DNA of 64,000 nt from Platanthera guangdongensis (GCA_039583875.1 CM077161.1:67213885-67277884), one strand, 5' to 3'; counted from the stretch's first letter, positions 33,616 to 45,169 are shown. Notes: generated by a model from the sequence alone, not told the origin. A program made the numbers and translations.

Positions 33616-35201
33616 GTGGTGTGTTCTCGAGTTCGTGCTATCACCGATTGTAACAGTTTTCGAAATCCAGTCTACAACAGTACAAAAATCAGACTACAGC
33701 GTTCTCGATTTTCCAAGGCTCCTCAAAGCACCAACGGATTGAGAGGGGGAGTAGAACTTGTTTCCACAGGATTTGCCTCCACCTCTGATGAATTCCGCAA
33801 CATTATCCTCATGTTGGAGACCGCTGGACTCTCCTTCATCCTAGAACATCTATGTAAGGTTTTGGACAAAGAAGTTCTTGAATTCTTCCATAATCAGAAG
33901 CTCTGTCATGAAGAAATAGTAATCAAAAGCAAGTTTAAAAAGGCAAAAGTAAAAGTGAAAGAGTCACTTCTCTCTAAGCACTTGCGTCTTCCTACATGTG
34001 ATGAGGCTGATTACCATGATGTGGAGGACTTCTCCAGAGCTATTCTACTATGTGGATTGCCTCGGGCTACAAAAGCAGTTAAGCACAAAGGGATGAATGA
34101 AGAAGGCAAGCTTCTTTCCGGCATCATGGGTAAAGTGTTCTTATGCAAGAGTTGGTCCCCAGAATATCTCTCCATAGAGATGTTCAAGACCATTGTTGCC
34201 ATCATCTACATGAAGAAACTTGATTGGGGTGCATTATTGTTTGAGAAAATAAAGGACATCCTTCGCACTCCCAACTTTGGTAGGAATATCAGCCTGTACC
34301 TGAATGAGCTGGATGATCAGAGGTTTGATATGACCAAAGGTGTACCGATACAACATCTCAAGAATATTACCTCGTCTACATTCTCAAGGTGGGATAGGAG
34401 GATCACTAGGCTAGGGGGAGCCCCAGATTTAACTACGGAGGAGGCAGAACATGCTCCTGAGATAAGGATTACCTCTCAACACTCCAGTGAAATTCCTGAG
34501 AGTTCGAGGGCAGGAATTGTGGGGGAGACATTTGATACTACTCAAGTGGGCACCAACATAGTGCCCTTGAGTGTTGCTTCAGACTCAGTGCCAGAGATTC
34601 TAGAGTCAGTTATTCTAGTTCCAGAGCTAGAGAATCTGATGATAGAGGTTGCCAAGATGGCTTAGACTACTGTTGAAGAGTTAGTGCCTGAGGATGAAGA
34701 GGCTGATTCTGTTGATGAAGATGCTGCTGAGGAAGACGATATACACGTGGATGATGATTATACTACTGTTGAAGACCTAATGGTTGATGATTATGAGATT
34801 CAGAGAATTGCTGATGAGATGAGGATTGATACTGATAAGAGCAAAACTGTTGATAATGTGGATGTTGGTTCTGAACTAGTGGTAGTGGAGAATTTGATAG
34901 TACCTCTTCCAGAAATTGTTCTCGCTTCATCTTCTGCGGAGGAGGTGACTAGGCACTCTATATCAGTTGCTACTAAGGTTGCGAGGCTTTTGCATAACTT
35001 GGAGAAAATGATAGGCAAGATGCCAAATGCACCTCCTGCTGCTGTAGAGGAGGTTGTGTTTCTTTCTGATGAGGAAGTAGATGTGGAGGTGCAGACTCCA
35101 GTTCTGAATGCTGGTGAAGATCGAGCTACTACTTCCAAAGCACATTTATCTCTAATAAATGAGTCTTCCATTGAGGATCTGCCCAGCACACCCATCCCTG
35201 A
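33616..35201 (+). pseudogene. S1 envelope-position ORF, part 1
   Basis: A long frame of 349 codons, one TAG (34663-34665), then the same frame open to the D1 insertion at 35201. Residues 50-230 look globular (LSFILEHLCKVLDKEVLEFF, ESLLSKHLRLPTCDEADYHD, WSPEYLSIEMFKTIVAIIYM, LDWGALLFEKI), resembling uncharacterised proteins linked to mobile elements in several plant genomes. Residues 350 onward are Asp/Glu-rich and low complexity. No signal peptide or membrane segment is evident, so calling it an envelope would be unjustified. I do not recognise a function. The ATG at 33616 is only the first in frame; the conserved part starts about 45 residues later. Confidence 0.55.
35197..35201. other. Target-site duplication of D1 (left), CCTGA
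   Basis: CCTGA before the LTR, repeated at 45069-45073 after the other LTR. Confidence 0.95.
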
Positions 35202-35390
35202 TGTAATAACCCCATCCGTTCATATGATATATTCTAGAAGGTCCGGCCGGGGCCCCACAGGATATACCACAAAACAGTCGGTGAAGGTACAGGATGATAC
35301 CAGAGTAGCGCATCGCACCTATCACAAGCATTCTAGCGGAAGCCTAAACTACTTGAACTCCTCAGGAATGTCCAAACATAAAACTCCACC

Positions 35391-35405
35391 TTTTATATAT
35401 ATAGG
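35391..35405 (-). promoter_or_regulatory. D1 LTR TATA box (copies in both LTRs)
   Basis: On minus CCTATATATATAAAA; the same at 42783-42797 in the 5' LTR. Position leaves roughly 190 bp of R-U5 before the LTR end. Confidence 0.5.
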
Positions 35406-36217
35406 AATGTCTTACAACATGTACAAAGAACTGGCCTTATGGCCTTACAGGGCTTTCATATAGTGGCTACAACTATGGGCGCGCAGGCCGGCCACAACAA
35501 AAGAAAACATCAAAAGAACATATTTAGCCTTCGAGGGCTAAACAGCAGCAGCAGCAACACCAGCAGGAGCATCAACCTCTATGCGTCCCGCTCGGCTCTC
35601 CAGCACCTGTGCAAGGGACAATCCACCCATCGGTGGCAAACAAAAGCAACGGTCAGCGTTCAGCTGACCAAATTATAACGACCCTACCCCTTCTCTCGGG
35701 GCAGCGGTATTTTTCCCTGCAGACATATCATATCACAAGTATGGCAAGCTATATCATCAAAAAAGTGCTTTCACGCACACAAGCCATCACAACCGTTCGC
35801 CACCCGGCTCAACGGTCCGTGCACTCAGGGCACATTCTTGGTGTTCTGGCAACCTCTTGCCCACCACCGTATCAGGGTTATCACCCAACGGTAAATCTCT
35901 TGAGCATTTACTCCATGGCGTGCAGCCGGAGTTAGTCCTCGGACACCGGGATGGCCCGTAGCCCCCCTTTGTGTCATGGCGCGCAGGCCGAAGACTCTTG
36001 CTATGCGCTCCAACAGACCGCACTTTTTGGTCTCACGTCGGACGGACATAGCGCAGGTCGGATCCTCCACCCCCCCGTTGCTCAAATCGCCTTGCCCTTT
36101 CCGCGTGCAGCGTACTCATGGCTATATCAAAGGCGCGGGTCGGTCTCCCCAATCCTGTTCCTGGCGTTCAAGCCTGGGTATTTCACTATACCCATTTCCT
36201 CACAGCAACAGCGGGTC

Positions 36218-36500
36218 TTTCCTGGGCGCACCAGTACTTCCTGTGACTCCCGTCACAGGTGGACACCGCAAATTACAAATGTCAGGGGTCTTTCCTGGGC
36301 ACACCAGTACTTCCTGTGACTCGCTCCACAGGTGGACACCCTATGACATCAAGCATCACAAAAAGGGCCTTTCCTGGTCCCACCAGTACTTCCTGTGCCT
36401 CAATCACAGGTTGGACCCAAAACCAGCACAAGGCTATTTTCCTGGGCTACCACCCCAGTACTTCCTGCTACTCCTTTTCGCAGGTATAACCCGTAGACTC
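36218..36500. repeat. Tandem hairpin repeats in D1 LTR (left copy)
   Basis: Four units start near 36218, 36291, 36370 and 36438 (spacing 68-79 bp), each with TTTCCTGG ... CCAGTACTTCCTG and an inverted repeat such as CCTGTGACTCCCGTCACAGG. The same block is at about 43610-43892 in the other LTR. Confidence 0.85.
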
Positions 36501-37059
36501 CTTACACTACACGTTTATCACGGAGTCTTCTCCGGTTCGTATGTAACATCACCAATCCAGACCAACCTGTCCAGATGGGCTTCACACAGCATGCCTATTC
36601 CGTACTCATTTCCGGATCTATATGCAACACAAAGGGGATTTCAAGCATCCACCCAAACGACTCCCAAAAACAGCCACCTCCTGGTGGGGGAATCAAAAGA
36701 TATGCCAAAACAGAAGCCTTCACATGGCTAGGAAGAAAAGTCGTTACCCTTGACGATCGCTTCGGTGCCATGGCTTGAAAGCTTGCTTGCAAGGCTCGCA
36801 AGAGCGTTTCCTCCGCAACGCTGGCTTCGGATCTCTCGCCGGTAAACCGCAGCACCACCAACAGCAACCCCCTTCCCTTCTTCCTCCTCCTTTCTTTCTC
36901 TCTTTCTCTCTTCACTTGAAGAAAGGTTAAGGCTAAAGACTATGAGAAATAAATCTCTGACTTCGGCCCTTATGGAAAAAGAAGAAGAGCTTTCAGCCCT
37001 TGGATCCAGACTGAAGAAATGGACGGCCACGATTCTGCCAAAAACACACATGTTGACCC

Positions 37060-37660
37060 GACACGGCTTCGAACACGGCCGTGTGCCTGGCCGTGTGCCT
37101 CAAGCGGTGGTCAACCGACTTATCCAAACCAGTGACACGCCCACGGGACACGCCCGTGTCATTGGCCGTGTCACCAACACGCCTTCAGACACGCCCGTGT
37201 CTGTGGCCGTGTACCTGGGTGAAAAAAAATCCCAAATCATCCCGAGACTTCACACGGCCTGTGACACGCCCGTGTCCCAGGCCGTGTGCCTAGACACGGC
37301 ACAAAGACACGCCCTGTCGAAATCCTCGGCGGGCTGAGTTCGTCGCCTGATTTGACACGCCCTGGGACACGCCCGTGTCACAGGCCGTGTTCAACACTCG
37401 ACACGCACTTCTCGACACTCGACGATCGTCGAGCAAAAAATCGTCGAGAATGCGACACGGCCTTGGACACGCCCGTGTCCTGGGCCGTGTGCCTCTCTCG
37501 ACGAATCGTCGAGACCAAAAAAAATCGTCGAGACAAAGCCCAATCGTCGACACAACCCGACACGCCCTGCAACACGCCCGTGTCGCAGGCCGTGTCACCT
37601 AACACGCCCTGGGACACGCCCGTGTCCCAGGCCGTGTCAACCAAATTTGCCTGTTTCAGA
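37060..37660. repeat. GACACGCCCGTGTC palindrome block in D1 LTR (left copy)
   Basis: Seven GACACGCCCGTGTC (or one-off) palindromes, most followed after four bases by GGCCGTGT, together with CTCGACGATCGTCGAG and related CGTCGAGA words. The identical block is at about 44452-45052. Confidence 0.9.
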
Positions 37661-37676
37661 ACTTTGGGCTGTTACA

Positions 37677-37691
37677 ATCCTCCCCTCCTAC
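37677..37691 (-). promoter_or_regulatory. D1 polypurine tract
   Basis: On minus GTAGGAGGGGAGGAT abuts the 3' LTR. Confidence 0.85.
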
Positions 37692-37789
37692 AAGAAATTT
37701 CGTCCTCGAAATTCAGAGACAGGAAAGTAACAAAAAGCAACAAGAAAAATGTAACAACATATAAACTATTTATGTTACAATATTCTCGC

Positions 37790-40700
37790 TCCAAATTACA
37801 GAAACAATTCAGGGAACTCTTCTCGCATGGTCTGCTCGCGCTCCCAAGTCAGCTCTTCACGGCCGCAGTTGTCCCATCAGACTTTTACCATACCGACCGT
37901 CTTGTTCCGCAACTGTTTCTCGGCTCGATCTTCGATCTGAATGGGTCTAACTCTCGTTGTTAGCCCATACTCCACCGGCACACGATCATCCGCGATCACT
38001 TGAGCTGGATCTTTCACGGCTTTCCGCAGCACCGAGATGTGAAAGACATCATGTAACCCACCCAAGTCCGCCGACAGAGCTAGCCGATAAGCCGCTTCGC
38101 CAATTCGCTCAACCACTTCAAATGGACCCAAATACCTTGGACTCAACTTTTTCAATCGTCGAATCCTGGAGACACCTTTGAATGGCTTGATCTTCAAGTA
38201 GAACCAATCACCAACCGCAAATTCGACGTTCCGGTGCTTGGCGTTGTAGTACTTCGCTTGTCGATCTTGAGCAATCAGCAATCTCTCTCGAATAGTCTGA
38301 ATGGTTGAGTTTGCGTCATCAAGCTCATTTGGTTTAACAACCCGGGCTTCACCCGCTTCTACCCAAGCCAAGGGAGTACGACACTTCCTTCCATATAGGG
38401 CTTCATATGGTGCCATCCCAATGCTGGCCTGGTAGCTATTATTATATGCAAACTCGACCATATAGAGATGATCTTCCCATCTCTTTCCGAAGTCAAGGGC
38501 GCACATTCGGATCATGTCCTCCATTGTTCTGTTGGTACGTTCAGTTTGGCCATCTGTTTGGGGATGAAAGGCCGTACTGAAAGTCAACTTCGTGCCCAAC
38601 AGTCGGTGAACTAGCCTCCAATCATTTGACGTGAATCACCCATCTCGATCACTTACGATGCTCCGAGGAACACCGTGAAGACGCACAATTTGATCAACAT
38701 ATAACTTTGCCAAACTTTCCACCGAATCATCCCGCCTGTTCGGGAGAAAATGTGCTACTTTTGTTAGCCGGTCAACTATCACCCAAATGGAATCATTTCC
38801 TCGCTGCGATCTTGGCAATCCATGCACAAAATCCATGGAAATATCATCAAATTTCCACAATGGGATCGACAGTGACTTCAAATAACCGCCCGGCTTTTGG
38901 CATTCCGCCTTCACCATCGCACATGTTTGGCATTTGGCTACATACAGGGCAACATCTTTCTTAAGCCCTGGCCACCAGAAAAGCTTTTTCATATCGTTAA
39001 ACATCTTTGTGCTCTCGGGGTGAATGGAATACTTCGTATAATGTGCTTCATACATCAGTTCTTCCCTCAGTTTCCCCACATTTGGGACGCACAATCGGCC
39101 TTCTTTTCGCAAAAGACCGTCAATCCAGGTGAATTTGCCCTCTGGCCCTTCATTCCCATAGCCCAAGAGATCTTCATCCAACTCCGTTGCCCGTCGAACT
39201 CGGTCCGCAAGGTCACATTGCACCTCGGTCCAGTTCAAACACGCAATGGCAGTGGAATTCTTGTCAACACAATAGATCTCCAATGCCTCCAATTCCTGGA
39301 TCAGACATTCATCATGCCTTTGTAACCAATTCGCTCTCGCCGGAACTCGCCGACTCAAAGCATCCGCGACAACATTCCCCTTCCCGGGTGTATAGTGAAT
39401 CTCGAAAGTGTAGTCCCCAAGGAACTCCAACCACCTTCGTTGTCGCATGTTCAACTCTTTCTGCTCCAACAGATACTTAAGGCTCTTATGATCAGTATAG
39501 ATCTCCACCTTCACGCCATAAAGGTAGTGTCGCCACAGCTTCAGTGCAAAAATCACCGCTGCTAATTCCAAATCATGGACGGGATAGTTTCGCTCGTGCA
39601 CCTTCAGCTGGCGTGAGCCATAAGCAATCACCTTTCCGCTCTGCAGAAGAACGCAGCCTAAGCCGCTCCCTGAGGCATCACTATATATTACAAACCCATC
39701 GGTTCGACATGGCGAAGACAACACCGGCGCCGTGGTCAACCGAACCTTCAGCTCTTCAAAAGCTCGTGCGCACTCTGGCGTCCAAACGAACTTCTGATCT
39801 TTTCGCATCAGTGTGGTTAGCGGCAAAGCGATCCGCGAGAAGTTTTCAACAAATCTTCTATAGTAGCCCGCAAGTCCAAGGAAACTCCTGACCTCGGCCA
39901 CGGAAGACAATATTGGCCAATCTTGTATGGCTCTTATCTTCGCTGGATCCACTGCAATGCCCGCTCCACTCACCACATGGCCCAAAAATGCCACTGACGA
40001 TAGCCAAAACTCGCACTTCGAGAACTTGGCATAAAGCTGATTTTGCCTCAACGTATTCAACACTAACCGCAAATGAATCTCATGCTCAGCTTTGGACTTC
40101 GAGTATACCAGGATATCATCAATAAACACGATCACAAACAGATCCAGGTACTCACGAAAAATACGGTGCATCAAATCCATAAACACTGAAGGCGCATTAC
40201 ACAATCCAAAGGGCATGACTGTGAACTCATAGTGCCCATAACGCGTGCCAAATGCGGTTTTGGGAATGTCACCTTCCCGAATCCTTAACTGGTAATAACC
40301 AGACTTCAGGTCCAACTTCGAATAGACGGTAGATCCCACCAGCTGATCAAATAATTCATCAATCCGAGGTATCGGATACTTATTCTTCTCGGTCAGCTTA
40401 TTCAATTCACGGTAATCGATACACAACCGTAACCCACCATCTTTCTTCTTTACAAAAAGCACAGGCGCGCTCCAAGGTGACATACTTGGGCGGATATAGC
40501 CTTGCTCTAACATTTCTTGTAGTTGAACCTTCAACTCAGCCATCTCTTTAGGCGCAACGCGATATGGCGAACGGGCCACTGGTTTCGCACCTGGCACCAG
40601 CTCAATTGTGAAGTCAATCTCCCGCTGGGGTGGTAGCCCAGGGAGATCTGCGGGAAACATATCAGCAAATTCTGCCACAATCGGAACCTCGCACAAAGTG

Positions 40701-41161
40701 GCCTTAGGCTCAACAGCCTGAATTAGTGCAAAGTAACACTCCGCACCCTTCCGAACAGCTTTGACTACTTGGAGTGCAGACATCAACGTCCCGCTCACTC
40801 CTCGCATACCCGCGAACTTGGTCTCCTGTTCGGTATTCTGGCCCAACGTGATTTCTTTGGACTGGCAATCGATCATAGCATGCTGCTCCGCAAGCCAATC
40901 CATCCCAAAAATCACATCGAATTCCGAAATTGGCAAAACAAATGCGGTTAAACAAAAATCCCGACTTCCCAACTAAACCGCCACATCGCAAGCTTGATCC
41001 GCAAGCATCCAACAACCATTCGGCAACACCACTCTGACGCTATCTGTCTTTGCACGACTGGGTATCCCAAGCCGCGTAAGAAACTCACTCGACAAAAAAG
41101 AATGCGATGCACCTGTATCAAACAGTGCTCGCGCCAGCGTGTCCCGAATCATCACAAAGCC
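37790..41161 (-). pseudogene. D1 pol: protease, RT, RNase H, integrase, chromodomain
   Basis: Reading on minus from the putative splice acceptor: protease (LFDTGASHSFLS, then VIFGMDWL), RT ([25 protein letters not shown], catalytic [10 protein letters not shown]), RNase H ([29 protein letters not shown]), integrase zinc module ([14 protein letters not shown] ... CQTCAMVK), core ([31 protein letters not shown]) and a chromodomain-like end (WDNCGREELTWERE). The frame is continuous except for TAG at 40973-40975 (within PR), TGA at 38636-38638 (where RDxRFTS is expected) and TGA at 37877-37879 (in the chromodomain). Each is explained by one C-to-T change from CAG or CGA. All RT and IN catalytic residues are present. 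Confidence 0.9.
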
Positions 41162-41251
41162 TATGACAAACATGTCACACACACAAACCACAAACGTAGG
41201 GGTACTAAGGTAAGCATACAAACAGTAGCATAAGCAAAACTAAACTCATAC
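41161..41251 (-). other. Intron-like gap between D1 gag and protease
   Basis: A 91-bp minus-strand segment begins GTATGAG after ACAG and ends TTTGTCATAG. It is T-rich like plant introns. Removing it joins gag (residue 352, ...VVT-G) to the protease frame (G-FVMIRDT) in phase 1 without loss. Unspliced, gag ends 16 codons later and PR lies in another frame. Confidence 0.55.
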
Positions 41252-42308
41252 CTGTGACCACGTCACTCTGCTTGATGGCCTCCTGCAGGCCAAGATTGTA
41301 GACCCGGGGTTGCGCTTGCGAGGCAGAAGACTCCACCACCGCTTTTCCTTTCTCCGCATAAGATGCTCCCGCCTTCTTTTCACTCTTTGGCGGCATCCAG
41401 CAATCTCGCGCAATGTGCCCCATCCTACCACAATTGAAGCAGGTACGAGTTTCTGACTTGGAGGTTGCCCCTGATGTTGCTCCCGTTGCAACTGATGAAG
41501 GAGCTTGTCCACTCGGCTTGGACCTCTTACCCCATCTCTTCTTGTAAAATGATTTTCCAGAGCGGGGTGCCTTCCACTCCGGTTGCGTCATCACCAACGC
41601 TCTCTTCCCTTGCACCCTCTTCATATCTTTTTCCAACGCGGTCGCAGTGTCAAACAACGCTTGAAAACCTTGGTTCACAGAACTGGACACAAGGAACCTC
41701 AACTCGTCCCTCAGTCCTTCATAGAACCGATTAGTCTTCCTCTGCTCATCAGCAAAAATCGAACCCGCATACCGCCCCAAGCGAGTAAACTCATGCAGGT
41801 ACGCGTCAACACTGCCATCACCTTGAGTCAACCGTTGGAATTCATTTTCCATGGCTATCCATTGAGCCACAGGAAGGTGCTTCGCTAGGAAGAGCCGGGA
41901 GAATTCTTCCATCGACACTTGGGTTAACGGACGACCCGCCAAATGATGCAACTCCATCTCATCCCACCATAAACGCGCTTCTCCTTCAAGCAAGAAGGTG
42001 GCTAAGGTAACTTTCTGATGCTCCGCCGTTCCTATCGCCGTCATCACTCGCTTGACGCGCGATAACCAATCCTCAGCCTGCGTCGGGGTTCCCGCTCCCG
42101 AGAACGTAGGCAGATGGAAACTCATAAACCGTGTTAGCTGCTTCTCAGCCGCTCGAGGAACCACTTCCACGACAGGTTCAGGCCTTGCCACCACCTGTTC
42201 TGGCCCCACAGCCGCTTGCTCCTGCCTAAGTGGCTGACCTTGGATCATGGTAAACAAGGCCTCCGCAACTAAACGGACATGTTCCGCAGACGGTGGAGGT
42301 GTAGGCAC
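41205..42308 (-). CDS. D1 gag
   Basis: 367 aa. Capsid-like gag core at about 60-230 (FSGAGTPTQAEDWL, LLEGEARLWWDEM, FSRLFLAKHLP, YLHEFTRLGRYA, FYEGLRDEL), basic linker, and a CCHC knuckle CFNCGRMGHIARDC at 290-303. The last 15 residues (MSLVLLML...) are hydrophobic and derive from the intron-like gap, so the functional gag probably ends or splices at residue 352. Upstream of the ATG the frame continues past a TAG (about 42342) into SGAGQSEP, so the true start may be earlier and broken. Confidence 0.85.
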   Translation of the reverse strand: MPTPPPSAEHVRLVAEALFTMIQGQPLRQEQAAVGPEQVVARPEPVVEVVPRAAEKQLTRFMSFHLPTFSGAGTPTQAEDWLSRVKRVMTAIGTAEHQKVTLATFLLEGEARLWWDEMELHHLAGRPLTQVSMEEFSRLFLAKHLPVAQWIAMENEFQRLTQGDGSVDAYLHEFTRLGRYAGSIFADEQRKTNRFYEGLRDELRFLVSSSVNQGFQALFDTATALEKDMKRVQGKRALVMTQPEWKAPRSGKSFYKKRWGKRSKPSGQAPSSVATGATSGATSKSETRTCFNCGRMGHIARDCWMPPKSEKKAGASYAEKGKAVVESSASQAQPRVYNLGLQEAIKQSDVVTGMSLVLLMLLFVCLP

Positions 42309-42578
42309 CGCAGCTGGTGCCGTACTTTCATCAGAACGCTAGGGCTCAGACTGCCCAGCTCCACTCCGTGTCACCTAAAGGTGGACAAGACACACACATT
42401 AGCGGTCGTACCCAAGCAAACAACACAACATAGGAACACGCAGGTTCCTCAAACATAGCAAATTGCATTCCTATCATGGACATTCAGGAGTTCAATCGTA
42501 GACTTTGGTGTGCACAACCACGTGCTCGCCACCCCTCAAAAGAAGTCGGCCACGACTTCGAGAGGGAAAGACCAAGAC

Positions 42579-42589
42579 AACCGATACCA
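42579..42589 (-). promoter_or_regulatory. D1 primer-binding site (weak)
   Basis: On minus TGGTATCGGTT lies four bases from the LTR. Only TGGTATC matches the tRNA-Met complement, so either the site has drifted or another tRNA is used. Confidence 0.4.
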
Positions 42590-43609
42590 AAAATGTAACA
42601 ACCCCATCCGTTCATATGATATATTCTAGAAGGTCCGGCCGGGGCCCCACAGGATATACCACAAAACAGTCGGTGAAGGTACAGGATGATACCAGAGTAG
42701 CGCATCGCACCTATCACAAGCATTCTAGCGGAAGCCTAAACTACTTGAACTCCTCAGGAATGTCCAAACATAAAACTCCACCTTTTATATATATAGGAAT
42801 GTCTTACAACATGTACAAAGAACTGGCCTTATGGCCTTACAGGGCTTTCATATAGTGGCTACAACTATGGGCGCGCAGGCCGGCCACAACAAAAGAAAAC
42901 ATCAAAAGAACATATTTAGCCTTCGAGGGCTAAACAGCAGCAGCAGCAACACCAGCAGGAGCATCAACCTCTATGCGTCCCGCTCGGCTCTCCAGCACCT
43001 GTGCAAGGGACAATCCACCCATCGGTGGCAAACAAAAGCAACGGTCAGCGTTCAGCTGACCAAATTATAACGACCCTACCCCTTCTCTCGGGGCAGCGGT
43101 ATTTTTCCCTGCAGGCATATCATATCACAAGTATGGCAAGCTATATCATCAAAAAAGTGCTTTCACGCACACAAGCCATCACAACCGTTCGCCACCCGGC
43201 TCAACGGTCCGTGCACTCAGGGCACATTCTTGGTGTTCTGGCAACCTCTTGCCCACCACCGTATCAGGGTTATCACCCAACGGTAAATCTCTTGAGCATT
43301 TACTCCATGGCGTGCAGCCGGAGTTAGTCCTCGGACACCGGGATGGCCCGTAGCCCCCCTTTGTGTCATGGCGCGCAGGCTGAAGACTCTTGCTATGCGC
43401 TCCAACAGATCGCACTTTTTGGTCTCACGTCGGACGGACATAGCGCAGGTCGGATCCTCCACCCCCCCGTTGCTCAAATCGCCTTGCCCTTTCAGCGTGC
43501 AGCGTACTCATGGCTATATCAAAGGCGCGGGTCGGTCTCACCAATCCTGTTCCTGGCATTCAAGCCTGGGTATTTCACTATACCCATTTCCTCACAGCAA
43601 CAGCGGGTC

Positions 43610-43892
43610 TTTCCTGGGCGCACCAGTACTTCCTGTGACTCCCGTCACAGGTGGACACCGTAAATTACAAATGTCAGGGGTCTTTCCTGGGCACACCAGT
43701 ACTTCCTGTGACTCGCTCCACAGGTGGACACCCTATGACATCAAGCATCACAAAAAGGGCCTTTCCTGGTCCCACCAGTACTTCCTGTGCCTCAATCACA
43801 GGTTGGACCCAAAACCAGCACAAGGCTATTTTCCTGGGCTACCACCCCAGTACTTCCTGCTACTCCTTTTCGCAGGTATAACCCGTAGACTC
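43610..43892. repeat. Tandem hairpin repeats in D1 LTR (right copy)
   Basis: Counterpart of 36218-36500, with the same four units. Confidence 0.85.
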
Positions 43893-44451
43893 CTTACACT
43901 ACACGTTTATCACGGAGTCTTCTCCGGTTCGTATGTAACATCACCAATCCAGACCAACCTGTCCAGATGGGCTTCACACAGCATGCCTATTCCGTACTCA
44001 TTTCCGGATCTATATGCAACACAAAGGGGATTTCAAGCATCCACCCAAACGACTCCCAAAAACAGCCACCTCCTGGTGGGGGAATCAAAAGATATGCCAA
44101 AACAGAAGCCTTCACATGGCTAGGAAGAAAAGTCGTTACCCTTGACGATCGCTTCGGTGCCATGGCTTGAAAGCTTGCTTGCAAGGCTCGCAAGAGCGTT
44201 TCCTCCGCAACGCTGGCTTCGGATCTCTCGCCGGTAAACCGCAGCACCACCAACAGCAACCCCCTTCCCTTCTTCCTCCTACTTTCTTTCTCTCTTTCTC
44301 TCTTCACTTGAAGAAAGGTTAAGGCTAAAGACTATGAGAAATAAATCTCTGACTTCGGCCCTTATGGAAAAAGAAGAAGAGCTTTCAGCCCTTGGATCCA
44401 GACTGAAGAAATGGACGGCCACGATTCTGCCAAAAACACACATGTTGACCC

Positions 44452-45052
44452 GACACGGCTTCGAACACGGCCGTGTGCCTGGCCGTGTGCCTCAAGCGGT
44501 GGTCAACCGACTTATCCAAACCAGTGACACGCCCACGGGACACGCCCGTGTCATTGGCCGTGTCACCAACACGCCTTCAGACACGCCCGTGTCTGTGGCC
44601 GTGTACCTGGGTGAAAAAAAATCCCAAATCATCCCGAGACTTCACACGGCCTGTGACACGCCCGTGTCCCAGGCCGTGTGCCTAGACACGGCACAAAGAC
44701 ACGCCCTGTCGAAATCCTCGGCGGGCTGAGTTCGTCGCCTGATTTGACACGCCCTGGGACACGCCCGTGTCACAGGCCGTGTTCAACACTCGACACGCAC
44801 TTCTCGACACTCGACGATCGTCGAGCAAAAAATCGTCGAGAATGCGACACGGCCTTGGACACGCCCGTGTCCTGGGCCGTGTGCCTCTCTCGACGAATCG
44901 TCGAGACCAAAAAAAATCGTCGAGACAAAGCCCAATCGTCGACACAACCCGACACGCCCTGCGACACGCCCGTGTCGCAGGCCGTGTCACCTGACACGCC
45001 CTGGGACACGCCCGTGTCCCAGGCCGTGTCAACCAAATTTGCCTGTTTCAGA
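44452..45052. repeat. GACACGCCCGTGTC palindrome block in D1 LTR (right copy)
   Basis: Counterpart of 37060-37660; the few differences restore the palindrome (for example GCGACACG here versus GCAACACG in the left copy). Confidence 0.9.
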
Positions 45053-45068
45053 ACTTTGGGCTGTTACA

Positions 45069-45169
45069 CCTGAGACCCCAGCTTTGACTGCTGATAGTAC
45101 AATTCTGCAAAGCTTTTTAGGGGATGCTGGCCAAGTACAAAGCATACTTTGATTCCTCGATGCAGAAAA
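45069..45169 (+). pseudogene. S1 envelope-position ORF, part 2
   Basis: Sequence between D1 and K2. After the CCTGA duplication the frame of part 1 continues (ETPALTADSTILQSFLG) and then needs a one-base shift near 45119-45122, in a GGGG run, to stay open (AKYKAYFDSSMQK) into part 3 at 60003. This shows D1 and K2 inserted only about 100 bp apart in the same gene. 45069-45073 is the right CCTGA copy; 45165-45169 is the left GAAAA copy of K2. Confidence 0.7.
45165..45169. other. Target-site duplication of K2 (left), GAAAA
   Basis: GAAAA before the LTR, matched at 60003-60007. Confidence 0.9.

Larger units (their letters stand above)
35202..37676 (-). repeat. D1 3' LTR
   Basis: 2475 bp. Contains a minus-strand TATA near its left end, a tandem hairpin block (36218-36500) and a GC-rich palindrome block (about 37060-37660). 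Open frames inside it, such as the 251-codon one at 35976-36731, are repeated in the other LTR but show no homology I recognise. Confidence 0.95.
35202..45068 (-). mobile_element. D1: Tekay/Del-like chromovirus, young, near-complete
   Basis: 9867 bp, two 2475-bp LTRs of equal length with about eleven differences by eye, TGTAAC...GTTACA ends, CCTGA duplications, polypurine tract, gag, protease, RT, RNase H, integrase and chromodomain-like C-terminus all on minus. Only a handful of point nonsense changes disable it. It interrupts the extra ORF of S1. Confidence 0.95.
42594..45068 (-). repeat. D1 5' LTR
   Basis: 2475 bp, pairs with 35202-37676. Differences are mostly transitions. Confidence 0.95.

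Noticed and set aside
35391..35405. TATATATATA in D1 LTR as a microsatellite
   Set aside because: Only about ten bases; better read as a TATA box.
35976..36731. 251-codon ORF, repeated at 43368-44123
   Set aside because: It is within the D1 LTR and covers the tandem hairpin block; duplication reflects the LTR pair, not conservation.
36595..37051. Minus-strand ORFs with Arg/Glu-rich stretches in D1 LTR
   Set aside because: Low-complexity reading of a CT-rich tract; repeated in the other LTR.
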